Positions 1-11,122 of a DNA stretch of 64,000 bases are shown here, piece by piece. The notes under the pieces are model-generated. The model ran no database searches. It was not told the DNA's origin and saw only the letters and a list, made by a program, of their open reading frames with translations. The stretch is taken from positions 124,001 through 188,000 of the forward strand of contig JABANP010000004.1 in assembly GCA_013115135.1 (NCBI GenBank), written 5' to 3'. The stretch's first letter is position 1, and each line of letters starts with the position of its first letter. This DNA comes from Perkinsus olseni. Its lineage: Eukaryota > Perkinsozoa > Perkinsida > Perkinsidae. A program made the translations under genes and the position numbers.

Positions 1-59
1 CGAAATCAGGAACTTGAGGATGAAAGCCATAGTGCAAAGAATAGACTAACCACGACATG

Positions 60-260
60 ACACATGAGTCAACCCGATCCTTGCACTCGATAAAAGGCAA
101 AGAAAGAGTCCAGCTCAAGTTTTGCCGGCTTGCTCTCTCGCTGCCCTTCAGAGTGAACCCATTACCATCTGCTGCTGAGCGCAGCTTGAAGGGAGTAGGC
201 TGTGCCCGGCGTGCACGGCACGCGCGCATGGAAGATGCTATCGGTAGATGATGAGTTCTC
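60..260. repeat. Degenerate third copy of the duplicated flank
   Basis: Scattered blocks here (a GAGTCAACCCGAT stretch near 67 and a GC-rich block near 200-230) resemble the flank found at about 5690-5950 and 10140-10390. The match is much weaker than between those two copies, so this may be an older remnant of the same duplication. Judged by eye only. Confidence 0.25.
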
Positions 261-392
261 TCTCATTCGCTGATTTACACCGTCACATCTCCTCGGCCGT
301 TGGTGTGATGATATCATTATCGATCGATAAATTCTATACCCGGAGAGGAAGGTGCTGCTGATCACGCGGGCCATCGGCGCCTCTACCGCAAC

Positions 393-570
393 ATGCCTGC
401 GTGTTGGCTAGTGTTTACAGCTTTACGCTGTCACAGCGTACAGAGTCAACCGAGTTCATACGTGCGAGTTGGCGGCTATCCCCTCTACAAGCCCTTCGAG
501 AAAGCATACAAGTGCACACGATGTGCCCGAAGCAATGAGCCTGGATTTCGGTTTGCTTGTGTCCCAACAA
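393..570 (+). CDS. Possible first exon of a small secreted Cys-containing protein
   Basis: The exon starts at an ATG and encodes a hydrophobic N-terminus (MPACWLVFTALRC) that could be a signal peptide, followed by a short Cys-containing stretch (YKCTRCARSN). It runs directly into a GTAAGAGG sequence at about 571 that looks like a 5' splice site. No convincing downstream exon was found, so the gene is either truncated or not real. No family was recognised. Confidence 0.3.
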
Positions 571-574
571 GGTA

Positions 575-1091
575 AGAGGTGCCTCTGTCAGCGGGAGACA
601 GCCGGGAGGCAGGAAAAGACAGCCCATCAGGGTCTAGAATGATGATTATATTCCGATTCCTCTTCAGGAGGAGTTTCCAGACCATATCTAGGTTTCCCAG
701 GATATCCTACTCCCCTGTCGAGCTTCATCGCTAGTCTAGCTCGATGGTGTATCCCCCTCCTCATCGCTAGAAAAGACTTCACCCACTGAGTGACACCCAG
801 TGTTGGTGTACTAACTCGAGACTCTCAGAGTCATGAGTTAGCACACCACTGAAGTGAATTCACCTTGCGAGGATTACCGAGACGGCCAGGTTAAGAATTT
901 TTCTCCGTTACAGAGTGCGAGGGATCGCCTAAGCTTGCCCGCGCAACTATCAGGCCCATGATGGCCAGACACTCGAGGCCAGCCGTGTTCTTGACAAACG
1001 TGATGATTGTTGGGAGCTTCCGGTTTATTTCCAGTGGTTTTTCGTTGAGTGCCGTGGAGCAGCTGTATTCAGGGCAGCGTAAGTTCCCTTA
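575..1091. other. Intergenic stretch, no gene seen
   Basis: No convincing exon on either strand. There is a locally repeated CATCGCTAG motif near 726-772. The stretch includes the upstream region of the methyltransferase gene that starts at 1092. Confidence 0.5.
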
Positions 1092-3798
1092 ATGATTGTA
1101 TTGCGTCGCTGCGGGATCTTCTGCTTTGTGGCCAGCGTCGGTTCGCTAGGGCCGGACATCTCCGCCGTTGAGTGCTGGGTCGGCGGCTTCACTGCTGATC
1201 ACTGCTGCCGAGCTGACGTGTCTGATAGGCCCGAGTGTTGGAGTGGTGGTATCAACTACGATGACTGCTGCCCCAATGCCGAATGCTGGTCATCCGGTTA
1301 CACCTACAGTACGTGCTGCAACGAGACCCTCTACGGGCGGCAAGGCAACCCTCTTTGTTGGGATGGCGACCTCTTCACCCCAGAGAGCTGCTGTGAGATG
1401 AAGGAAGCTCCTCTTTCGTGGTATGAGGCGCTGTTCTTGCCTCTTCCCATGGATGAGATCTACAGCCTGTCAGAGTTCTACACCGACTCCCAGTACGGAC
1501 CTGACTTCGGGTATTACTCTCGAGGAAGGGTCATCTCGCAGGCCAAGATCGACCTCAATGGTTCGACCACGGAAGAGTTCTCCCACTTTACCACCTACCC
1601 CATGGCCCTCTCGCCCCACTTCGCCTTTGTCATCTGCCGCAAGCTGTTCGTGATGTGGATGGTCTCTGGTATGCCCGACTATTTCCCCATAATAGAGTTC
1701 GGTGCCGGCAGCGGCCAGCTTGCATCTGACATACTCAGATGCTTAGCCGACCCGCCGTTCGACACTGATGGCCTGGCGTCCCGATGGGCTTCGTCCAGTC
1801 AGTACTTCACCGTGGAGCGCTCGCCAGCATTGGCAGCACGACAGAGGAAGCGAGGGCTAAGCGTGGTGGAGGCCGATGCTCAGTCAGCTCAGACTGCTTG
1901 CCCTCGGGTTCGAGACCATCTACGCCACCAGAGGTTCGGTGCTGGCGTGGCCCTCAGCAACGAGCTGCTAGATGCCTTCGCCCCGGCCAAGTTGCGACTT
2001 TCTGTCTTCGCGACCAACGTAACAGCATGTTCGTCATGGCAGGAGGTCCGAATAGCCCACGTCATCAGCTACGATGATTTGCTCAACACTTACAGCATGC
2101 TCGGGGTCAGCCCGGCAGCCGCACAGGAGTACGTCGCACAGCTAGATGGACAGAGCCGGGTTTCCTCGTGCTCGATAGTTGAGTCATCTATTGGTCGTGC
2201 TGCCGTGGAGGCTCTGAATAAGACAGATTGTTCAGAGGAGGCCAAGAACGACTGTATTGCCGTCGTTTTCGCGCTCTCAAGGCTGATAGATTACACCGAC
2301 CTCCAACTACCACATGCAGCTCACAACATGCGTATTCGCCTTCGTAACGACCCCCAGCTCCGCAGTCGTCTCATGACCCTCGTCGAAGAAGAGCATCAGC
2401 TACTCACTGCCAAGGGCCCTAGACCGGTGCTGGTCGGCAAGCATGTCTATAGGGAGCTGAGGCATTTGATGCGGGACCATGAGGCCGCCGAGATTCAGCT
2501 GGTCCATCTCATGACCACAAGACGCTTGAGCGTTGCCATGAACACGCGGACCTGTCTGATGTTCACTCCCTGGATGAAGCGCAACTCGAAGTCGATCATG
2601 AACATCGCTACTCGGTATCGCCAAATGGGCCATGTGTCAGTCGCTTTCTCAGTGCGGCATGGCGAGGAGGAGTACATAAAACTAGTCGACTGCATCCTGG
2701 GCGGTCGCGGCTTCATTCTATCAATCGACTACGGTGCCCCGTTCGAGCCTTTAGCGCACAGTGTGTCTTCCAGTCCCTTCGAGGATGGTGTCGCGGTACC
2801 TCCCATTCCCCCTTCTAGCATAGCGGCGGGCCTGCCTGAGGACTGTCAGGCTAACTGGATGAGGTGTCCCGGCTTTGTGGACCTGACCAGCTTCGTCGAC
2901 TTCACCAACGTTGCTCGAACAGGCGAGGAGCTTGGGTGGGATACGATTCTGTATGGACCGCAGAATCTGCTGGAAAAACTAACACCATCGCCACGGTCAT
3001 CATCATCCAGCGGTAGCGTCTTCCCTGGCGTGTACGCCATCCACGAGCATATGCCGCACGAGCATCCAGCAGCTCGCCATATGCGGTCATGGTATGGACA
3101 TGATGACCTCGAGGGGGTCCAGCGATGGACGGGATTTAAAGTGTTAGTGCAGAGTAGAGGCATCGCGGCCGAGTATGAGGAGATGGTCAGGGAAGGGGCA
3201 GTCAGCTGGCACCTGAGCAGCGAAGAGAAGGACAAATGCTGGAGAGTTGACATCACCGAAGTGAGACTAGCTCTGGGAGTCATTATAATGACAAACGATC
3301 TAGGACGTTTTCATTCTCTTTCCTCCTGCCATGGCGAGCATACGCACAGCAGTTGTCGTTGTTTCGGCTGCGAGTGTGGCTCCTCGTGAAATGGCTCCTC
3401 GTGTAGCCCATGGTGGGTCTCAGCGGAGACCACACGAGGCTGAGGTTCCAGCTGAGCAGCCAAGGTGGTATTGCATTGATGGTCAGGTCCCACAAGCTGA
3501 CGTTGTCGATCGTCTAGGGATACTCACTCTGTTTGAACACGATCACGATGCCACTGCTAGGGAATACGCCAGAGGCTATGAAAACTCACAGCTGAGCGTG
3601 CAGCTCGTCGACATAGTGGAATCCGGCAATAGCAGCGAACATTTCAGAACGTGGGAGCGCATGTGGGGAGTGCAGAGAGTTTCGACTGTTCTTCGGAAGA
3701 CCTTGGAAGTGATGGGCATGACGCCTCCGATGAACAGAAGTTTAGAACCCTTCCAGTGTTTGGCAATTCGAAAGGCTATGCAGTGGCATTCATCATGA
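1092..3798 (+). CDS. Secreted MidA/NDUFAF7-like SAM-dependent methyltransferase with N-terminal Cys repeats
   Basis: Two exons (1092-3260 and 3304-3798) around a 43-nt GT-AG intron give about 887 aa. Residues 1-25 look like a signal peptide. Residues about 27-100 hold four repeats of the form CW, then G, then a terminal CC pair (for example ECWSGGINYDDCC). After that comes a MidA/NDUFAF7-type methyltransferase: a SAM-binding glycine loop (EFGAGSGQLA, about 202-211), the SNELLDAFAP motif (about 289), a FILSIDYG strand (about 540) and a DLTSFVDF motif (about 596). Exon 2 carries the family's C-terminal part, including GQVPQADVVDRLGI. Known members act in mitochondria on a complex I subunit; here a secretory signal and Cys repeats precede the domain. 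The protein is longer than usual for the family, with insertions in the middle. A broken copy lies at 7325-8720. The substrate is unknown. The family call is firm; the secreted location is inferred. Confidence 0.8.
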
Positions 3799-4217
3799 TC
3801 TACGTAATGTACAGTGATTAATGATGCTCGTGTGTCGAGTCGTACTCAGTAGGAAGGTCTGTGTTCTCGCTGGCTTCAAGGGAACGCCTGAAGTGCTATT
3901 CACACAGTATGAGACAGTCCCAGTAGCCCTCAGTGACTCAACCCAAGGCCCTATTAAGCGAATTATGATGGGATGAATACCCGTCATAGACTGATGATCT
4001 TCGAGGTGAGGAGTCCTCACTGTGTGAGGTAGTCTATGTCTTCTTAGTACTTTCGGCATATCTAATATAGGACGGGCAGTCGCGATTCTGGACTGCCGAT
4101 TCGCCAGCCTCAGCGGGTTTTCCCCGGCGTCGAACCGCTCGGGTTTTGGCCTGTACTGAATACAATTTACGCAAGTTAGAAGCCTTAATGAGGAAGCCGC
4201 ACCCTACCGCAAGCCTT
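3799..4217. other. Intergenic stretch, no gene seen
   Basis: Short frames only, with no domain or splice pattern that could be supported. It separates the methyltransferase from the palindrome and the duplicated block that begins near 4300. Confidence 0.45.
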
Positions 4218-4262
4218 AGAAAGAAGTTCTATGTCCTCACTGAGGACATAGAACTTCTTTCT
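4218..4262. repeat. Perfect 22-bp inverted repeat with a 1-nt centre
   Basis: Arms 4218-4239 and 4241-4262 are exact reverse complements around a single C at 4240. Transcribed RNA could only fold with an enlarged loop, so this is more likely a DNA-level palindrome or insertion scar than a structured RNA. Confidence 0.85.
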
Positions 4263-4299
4263 CTGGGGCTCCTCAGGCAATCGACGAGTGGGATTCTTA

Positions 4300-6400
4300 T
4301 TGTAGGTAGCCGCGGCTTCCCCTGTGTGCTCATAACTTCCGAAAAGTCTCGCCGATCCAGCGTAACAAGTAAGTGCATTCTCGTATCCGCGTACACCAAG
4401 ATCAACACGAACGTCTCTTCTGAGTTGTAGAAACCTAGTTGGACTAGGTGAACTTATAATAGCTGATGCCTCAAGGCGAATCGATAACGCAGCAGTCTAA
4501 GACTGCCAGTCTTCTTACTATTGACGAATATATCGTTTGGATATGAATGTCACAGTAAAATCATACCTATTGACTTTTGGTGTGCTTACCATTCTTTGCT
4601 TGAGTCGTTGTGGATTTCAAAGTTTGAGAACGAAGCAGAGCTCAACTGTGTTCCGAACAGCGTCGACTGCACCGAAAGTCGTCTATAAAGATCGTCGTAC
4701 TGATGCAGCTGCATGAGCCTCAAACCGCAGAAAAGACGTAGGAAATGACTAGTGAAAAGTGATGTCGGTGACATCATGTTGCTGTACACTCGACAAGTGC
4801 TCAACGGTCATGACGTAGAATTCTCAGGTTACGGTGAGGTCTATGTATTTACCCTCGAGTTCAGTTGTCACCGTCGTATGGGTAGCTTTGAAGAAGTGTA
4901 ACAAGTCGTCCGGCTGCAGATCCACACCGCATAGGAGTCTCACTAGGTTCTTAAGTGAATACTCCCAATATTCAAGTTCCAATTCGTCACCAATGGTGTA
5001 TTTCACAATCGGATACTCTGACTCATCACGGTATACCTTTAAATTATGGGTGTAGGGCGTCAGCCTAGCCCCACTGCATTTAAAGATCGGCTCCAGATAT
5101 CCGTAGGTGGCCTCAGAAGAGTACGTCTCGTCTGACCCAGTCTGGGCACCGTAAGTGTAGAAAATCATGTTGAGCACCATGCCAGGCGATCTATAACGAA
5201 GTACAGAGGAGGAATCGGCATCAACCATCGTCAACAACAACATATTGTTTCCGATAGGAGTGCTTAGAGTGCCATCGGGGTTGTGCTTGAGAAGGCGGAA
5301 GTCGCCATCAGCAACAGTCACATCCGAACATACCTCCCTGATCTCAGTGACAGGAGAAGCATCCTCGCTACTGTCGTAGTCGATGACGTACTCGTTTGAG
5401 TTAGACCCGAGTTCTATAGGGAACGGCCCAACGACTCCTCCATACGCTTGATGACACTTGTATATCACATCCACAGTTTTAAGCCCGTTGATATTCTTCA
5501 CGATGAATACCACCGCGAGGAATTCAGATGTAGTATCAGAAGCGTATTTGGCAGACCTCAGAGGACTCGCTGAAGAGACGACGAGGAGTGAAATGAGCCA
5601 CTTCAGGATGGCAGCCATCGTAGAAAAATGAGTTCGGGTTCGAAAAGGCTATCCACGGTGCTGGAGCAATGCCTAAATCCTATGTAACGCAAAGTGCATC
5701 TCAGGTCCCGCCTAGTTGGTTTCTCTCTGTGCCACTCTCCTTCGCCGAGTCAACCCGATGCGGGAAGCAATACGAACCTATTCCTTAGCGCAATCTCTAG
5801 CTGCGTTCGCTGTACACGGCGTACAGCGCACGCCCACACAATATGCAAGTGGTTCATAATTCACTCTCACTCACCTAATGATTTCGTCGTATTTACTCAC
5901 CCACCGTTGTGACTTGTCGTTGTGATCATAAACCGTTGAATGTTTGCTCGGAGAGGGATAGCTGCAGAATACGCAGGCAATCGACGCCTTATCGAAAACA
6001 CACGAGCTTTTTGGTTGCTGTCGATCGCGTCACGCAACTCGCACGCACGAACTCGGCAGTGATCGTCACTGCGACTTGTAGCGTCTTGGGGCTCAAGCAC
6101 GGTCCTTCCCAGTAACAACCCAGTATCCGTTGGAGAATTAGAGCCCTTCATTAGGAAACGAGGATGGTAATATTCGATGATGACGCCATACTGGTCGATA
6201 AGTCCGACCAGTCGGTCGGACCTTCGCATCTAATCGGGGTACGCGAGAATATAGCTGATCCATTGCGTGCGAGCAAGCTTCGGCCAGCAATGCCGCTCGC
6301 GGCATCGCGGTTAACGCTGCGAGAACCGCTCTGGCGCGTAGACCCTCCAAAAATCCAGCGGCGTGGCGCTCTAGACCGAGCGAATCCACGAACACTGCAC
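4300..6400. repeat. Tandem duplication unit 1 (partner 8760-10892)
   Basis: The block aligns with 8760-10892 in the same order and orientation: a 3' flank near 4300-4640, a minus-strand secreted-protein gene, and a 5' flank near 5640-6400. Similarity stops near 6400 and 10892, where the two sequences become unrelated. The 5' flank is about 95% identical by eye, clearly higher than the coding region between the flanks. Confidence 0.8.
4824..5618 (-). CDS. Secreted protein of unknown family, copy 1 (264 aa)
   Basis: Intronless minus-strand ORF starting with a clear signal peptide (MAAILKWLISLLVVSSASP), so the product probably enters the secretory pathway. The mature part is acidic and has few cysteines. 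The N-terminal half includes a YGGVVGPFP block, an EYVIDYDSSEDASPVTE block and a VADGDFRLLK block. The C-terminal half includes an LQPDDLLHFFKATHTT block. No known domain was recognised. A paralogue at 9271-10080 shares these blocks, and the N-terminal half is much better conserved between the two than the C-terminal half. The gene sits inside a tandem duplication next to the methyltransferase. Its function is unknown. Confidence 0.75.
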   Translation of the reverse strand: MAAILKWLISLLVVSSASPLRSAKYASDTTSEFLAVVFIVKNINGLKTVDVIYKCHQAYGGVVGPFPIELGSNSNEYVIDYDSSEDASPVTEIREVCSDVTVADGDFRLLKHNPDGTLSTPIGNNMLLLTMVDADSSSVLRYRSPGMVLNMIFYTYGAQTGSDETYSSEATYGYLEPIFKCSGARLTPYTHNLKVYRDESEYPIVKYTIGDELELEYWEYSLKNLVRLLCGVDLQPDDLLHFFKATHTTVTTELEGKYIDLTVT

Positions 6401-6468
6401 GAGCTCGCCGACGGGGCAAACGAGGCCACGCACAGCACACAAGGCAACAGGTACTTCTGACTCACCAC
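5897..6468 (-). CDS. Possible small secreted protein or spliced gene, copy 1
   Basis: Three overlapping minus-strand frames are open here. The one starting at 6468 begins with a signal-peptide-like sequence (MVSQKYLLPCVLCVASF) and runs 105 aa to 6151. A second frame (6229 to 5897) encodes 110 aa that is largely also open in the other duplication unit. A real gene may join parts of these by splicing, but no boundary could be fixed. The copy-2 counterpart of the signal-peptide frame has an in-frame stop and lacks the signal peptide, because the duplication ends at 10892. Treat as a candidate only. Confidence 0.3.
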
Positions 6469-6469
6469 C

Positions 6470-7324
6470 TGCTATCCCGCCACGCTACTATTTGTAAGGC
6501 AATACAAAGAAGAGCAAGTAGACAGCATCAGGAGACAACACAGAGGCAGAATCTCGCTGCGAGGCAGCGAATCGGCCTGATTGAATCAGGTCCCAGAAGG
6601 CCACTCTGAGGATGACAGTGATGTTTACACTGCTACCGAAACCCGAACTCAAGCCTTGAGTACCGCGCGATCGTGACACAATGCCATCGAACGTGATGGT
6701 TTCACTCTCAGTCATCTTTACGAACCTCCGGTCTTCCTTACCCAAGAAATTTTTCGTTGGTCAAAACACAGCTAGAGATTTGTACGACCCTCCAACTCTC
6801 CTCCAATTTCAGTATCTCATTGATTGGAGTCATTGCGGTCCTGCCGAGGCGGCCATGATGGCCGGGCCATCTGGTTTAGCTGTATGACGTTGCCCTTTCC
6901 TCCCCATTGTGTTACCAGTCATGGCCAACCCAAGTACTAGGGACTTCTCAAGAGACTGTAATTGAGAGTTCATCATCAATCAAGGGGCAACGCTGGGCTA
7001 AGATATGGGGACAGGTATCTTGTGTGCTGAGTGGTCAGGGACACTGGCCACCAATCACACAACATATTGCTGCTAGCAATTTGCTAGTTGAGACCTCGCT
7101 GAGTTCAGGTGTAATGAAACTCGTAATGCTGAATTAGTGCGGCCAAACAAGGTCATGGAGTGTTCTAAGTTAGTAGAACCCGTTCTACGTGTAGAAACCT
7201 GAAGGCCTCCGTTTTCGTCCTTTACTCCGAGCCGGCTACTCGTTGAGTGCCGGGCAGTAGGTTCATAGTGGAATCCCTTTGCTGGGAGAATCACTTCTTT
7301 CACAACGAAAACCTGTTGTGGGAT
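6470..7324. other. Spacer between the duplication units
   Basis: No exon with a recognisable domain on either strand. The open frames are short and non-overlapping. This sequence has no partner in the other duplication unit. Confidence 0.4.
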
Positions 7325-8720
7325 AAGGGAGGCCCCTCTTTTGTGGTACGAGGCGCTGTTCTCGCCTTTTCCCACGGATGAAATACACAGTATATAAAAA
7401 TTACGTCCCGACTCCTAGTACGGTCCTGATTTCAGGTATTACTCTCGTGGAAAGGACATCGAGGCCAAGATCGACCTCAATGCTTCAACTGCGGAAGTGT
7501 TGTCTTACGTCACCACCTACGCCGTGGCAGGCTGACATTGGCAGTCATGGTATGACTGAACCGTGGCCTCGTCCGCCTCATTCCACCTTCAAAGCTCTTC
7601 GTGTTGTGGATGGTCTCTGGCATGCCCGATTATTTCCCTATACTAGAGTTCGGTGCCGTCAGCAGTCAGCGTGCATCTGACATACGAGTTCTTAGTCTCA
7701 CATGCCCAGCAGATCCGTCATTTGGCACTGCATCTGTGTCGCTGACGGTCTCCGCGTTCCCGGTTGGCTCGGTCCAACCTATACCTTATCGTGGATTGCT
7801 CACCAGCGTTGGCCGCACCACAGAGGAAGCAAGGTCACAGCGTGGGCGACCCCCACTGGGGGTCGCCGAGGACCAGCCAGCCCAGCTGGAAGTGCTCACC
7901 CTCGATTCGTGGCCTATGTGCGCTGGTAAGTTAGTAGCCATCTGTCTTTGCAGTAATTCCCCAATACTTCCCGATCTGCTCTGCTCCTAATTGCTTCTGC
8001 GGGTGATCATCCCGTCCGTCGTATCAACTACGACTATCATCAGAGTACAGCTTTGGTTATTCTATCGCTGGTCCAGTTGTTCATCCCCTTACTCAAATAT
8101 ATTATCAGTAGAAGGTATCTGCATCAGATCCGGGAGTGCTACGTTATTGAGTCATCATGGTTGCCAACAATACTACATAGCCCTGTTAGATCCGTAGTTG
8201 ACAACGCAACCTCCCCTGACTAGATGAATGGAGCTTAATTAGAACGACCGTCTCGGCCTACGGGGCCGGCGGTTTCAGATATACAGGCGAGTATCTTGGC
8301 GAGCGATAATGCAACAATAAAGGTTACACAAACAATAGTAGCAATGGTCAAATTATATTACTCATGTACTCGCATCGTCGTACCCAACACCCCCAGCAAC
8401 AATCGGCTAGATCATCTAGCCTAGATGCCTCCGTTTTAGCCAAACTGCGACTTTCTGTCTTCACGGCGAATGTAGCAGCATGCTTACCGTGGCAGGGGGT
8501 GGGGAAAGCTCACGCTATCAGCTACGATTTCTAGCCCAACAGTGTAGGTATTGGGCCAACACCTACAGCATTCTCGTAGTCGGCCCTGCTGTCGCAAACG
8601 AGTACGCCACATAGCTAGATAGGAAGATCCGAGGTCTTTCCTGCCCTGTAGTGGAGTAGCCTGTGGGTCGTGTAGCGACTCGTGCTGCATTGGATGCATT
8701 AGGCGAGACTTTAGTGTGTG
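7325..8720 (+). pseudogene. Broken second copy of the MidA-like methyltransferase
   Basis: Fragments collinear with the intact gene at 1092-3798 are recognisable but lie in different frames with stops between them. 7325-7530 matches residues about 103-165 of the intact protein. 7590-7700 includes the block MVSGMPDYFPILEFGA; the following glycine loop has degraded to VSSQ, so the SAM site is lost. 8435-8530 matches the block KLRLSVF. 8555-8720 matches the block after NTYSIL. About 580 bp of unrelated sequence separates the second pair of fragments from the first. The Cys-repeat N-terminus and everything after about residue 380 are missing. It lies in the expected position within duplication unit 2. 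Confidence 0.8.
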
Positions 8721-8759
8721 TTTTTGGCGGAATTGAATCTCCACCATCTTCAGGCAGTT

Positions 8760-10892
8760 GACGAATAGAAAGCCGTGGCTTTCCCTGTGCACTCATGACT
8801 GGCGGAAGGTCTCGTTGATTCAGCGTATCAAGTAAGTGTATTTTCTTAGATCCGTATCTTACGACAGGGTGAACACAAACATCTGATGAATTATAGAAAC
8901 CTTGTTGAGCTGATGGTAGCTGGTGCTTCACAGCGAAGCAATAACGCAGCAGCCTAAGACTGCCAGTCTTCTTACTATCGACGAATATATCGTTTGGATA
9001 TGAATGTCACAGTAATTATACCTATTGACTTTTGGTGTGCTAACCATTCTTTGCTTGATTCGCATTTTAGAGTTTGAGAACGAAGCAGAGTTTAACTGCA
9101 TTCCAATCGCTGTCGATTGCATCACGTTGATGGAGCCGAGACCGTCGCGCGGTACGACTTGTACCAACGTAGCAATTCAAAAGCTTCAAACCGCAGAAAA
9201 GAAGTGAAAAACTAATGAAAAGTGATGTCGGCTACATCACGTCGCTGTACACGCGACAACCGATCAACGGTCATGTTGTAGCACTCTCTGCCATGGTGAG
9301 CTCTATGAAATCACCCTCGAGCTCAGTTATGATCGTCGTATGGGTAGTTCGTAGAAAGTATAACAAGTCATGCGGCTGCAGATTCAAACCGCAGACTTGT
9401 CCCACTTCGTGCATGAACGGACCCCAATCTTCAAGTTCCCATTCATCACCAAGGTAATATTGCACTTCTGGGTATCTGGATTCGTCACGGTATATGTCCA
9501 AAGTGTCAGTCCACGCTCTCAGCTTAATGCCTCTGCATTCGAAGATGGGCTCCACATTTCCAAATCGAGACACAGTAGAGCTCCTCTTAGACCGTCTATC
9601 GGGACCGTAAGCAAGTACGATCATGGTTATGACCACGCCAGGGCGACGATGATAGTATACAGAAGCATAGTTGGAGTCAGCCATCGGCATCGACAACATC
9701 CTGTTTTCCATATGAGTGCTTAGAGTGCCATCTGCGTTCTGCTTGAGAAGGCGGAAGTCACCATCAGCCACAGGTATTTCCGGGCATAGCTCCCTCATCT
9801 CAGTGACAGGGGAAGCATCCTCGCCACTGTCGTAGTCGATGACGTACTCGTTTGAGTTAGACCCAGGTCTTACAGGAAACGGCCCAACGACTCCTCCATA
9901 CGATTGATGACACTTGTATATCACGTCCACAGTTGGAAACCCGTCCCCATCTTTCACCATGAATACCGCCAGAAATATGTACGAACCAGTCTCAACATCA
10001 GCAACGTATGTACCTGGCCTAAGAGCGTTCGCTGAAGAGACGAAGAGGAGTGAAATGAGCCGCCTCAAGAAGACAGCCATCGTAGAAAGTAATGATAAGT
10101 GTCGAGAAGGCTATCCACGGTGCTCAACCAATGCCTAAATCCTATGTAACGCAAAGTGCATCTCAGGTCCCGCCTAGTTGGTTTCTCTCTGTGCCACTCT
10201 CCTTCGCCGAGTCAACCCGATGCGGGAAGCAATACGAACCTATTCCTTAGCGCACTCCCTAGCTGAATTCGCTGTACACGGCGTACAGCGCACGCCCACA
10301 CAATATGCAAGTGGTTCATAACTCTCACCCACCGAATAATTTCGTCGTTTTTACTCATCCACCGTTGTGACTTTATTATAAATCATTGAATGTTTGCTCG
10401 GGAAGGGATAGCTGCAGAATACGCAGGCAATCGACGCCTTATCGACAACACAGTGTGTTGCCTGATCCAAGGAGCAGGTATGTCGAACACACCTGCATTT
10501 TGGCTAATGTCGATCGCGTCACGCAACTCGCACGCACGAACTCGGCAGTGATCGTCACTGCAACTTGTAGCGTCTTGGGGCTCAAGCACGGTCCTTCCCA
10601 GTAACAACCCAGTATCCGTTGGAGAATTAGAGCCCTTCATTAGGAAACGAGGATGGTAATATTCGATGATGACGCCATACTGGTCGATAAGTCCGACCAG
10701 TCGGTCGGACCTTCGCATCTAATCGGGGTACGCGAGAATATAGCTGATCCATTGCGTGCGAGCAAGCTTCAGCCAGCAATGCCGCTCGCGGCATCGCGGT
10801 TAACGCTGTGAGAACCGCTCTGGCGCGTAGAGCCTCCCGAAAGCCAGAGGCGCGGCGCTCTAGACCGATCAAATCTACGAACACTGCACGAG
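8760..10892. repeat. Tandem duplication unit 2 (partner 4300-6400)
   Basis: Second copy of the duplicated block. It follows the methyltransferase pseudogene directly, so about 2 kb equivalent to the 3' part of that gene and its downstream spacer has been lost. The right boundary falls at about 10892, inside the region corresponding to 6400. Confidence 0.8.
9271..10080 (-). CDS. Secreted protein of unknown family, copy 2 (269 aa)
   Basis: Intronless minus-strand ORF with a signal peptide (MAVFLRRLISLLFVSSANA). It is the paralogue of 4824-5618. The blocks YGGVVGPFP, SNEYVIDYDSGEDASP and VADGDFRLLK are kept, while the middle and C-terminal thirds differ strongly, with only a few shared blocks such as LQPHDLLYFLRTTHTT. 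Overall identity is perhaps 60% by eye, yet the non-coding flanks of the two genes are about 95% identical. This uneven divergence suggests rapid change of the protein or recent conversion of the flanks. Function unknown. Confidence 0.75.
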   Translation of the reverse strand: MAVFLRRLISLLFVSSANALRPGTYVADVETGSYIFLAVFMVKDGDGFPTVDVIYKCHQSYGGVVGPFPVRPGSNSNEYVIDYDSGEDASPVTEMRELCPEIPVADGDFRLLKQNADGTLSTHMENRMLSMPMADSNYASVYYHRRPGVVITMIVLAYGPDRRSKRSSTVSRFGNVEPIFECRGIKLRAWTDTLDIYRDESRYPEVQYYLGDEWELEDWGPFMHEVGQVCGLNLQPHDLLYFLRTTHTTIITELEGDFIELTMAESATT

Positions 10893-10899
10893 ATTTCAA
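10383..10899 (-). pseudogene. Copy 2 of the 5897-6468 region, truncated
   Basis: Nearly identical in DNA to 5897-6400. The frame that in copy 1 begins with a signal peptide carries an in-frame TGA here (near 10770), and the signal-peptide part lies beyond the duplication boundary. The 111-aa frame 10718-10383 remains open. If the copy 1 region is a gene, this copy is probably defective. Confidence 0.3.
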
Positions 10900-11122
10900 A
10901 TCAGTGTCCCGAAGAGAATACCAATCAGTCTTGCCGAGAGTCGGAGCGTTCGCATGATGCGTAGAAGGGACTCTCTTCCCTTCGAGGGAGTGATACTGTT
11001 TTGCCAGATGTTTTGCACGATCATCGTGCCACGATGACGCTCTCCCTCGAGCCCGATCCCTTCGCAGCGAAGGCTTCGCTTGTTGCTCAGTAAGAAATTC
11101 TTACCTCCCTGGTGACCACTAA

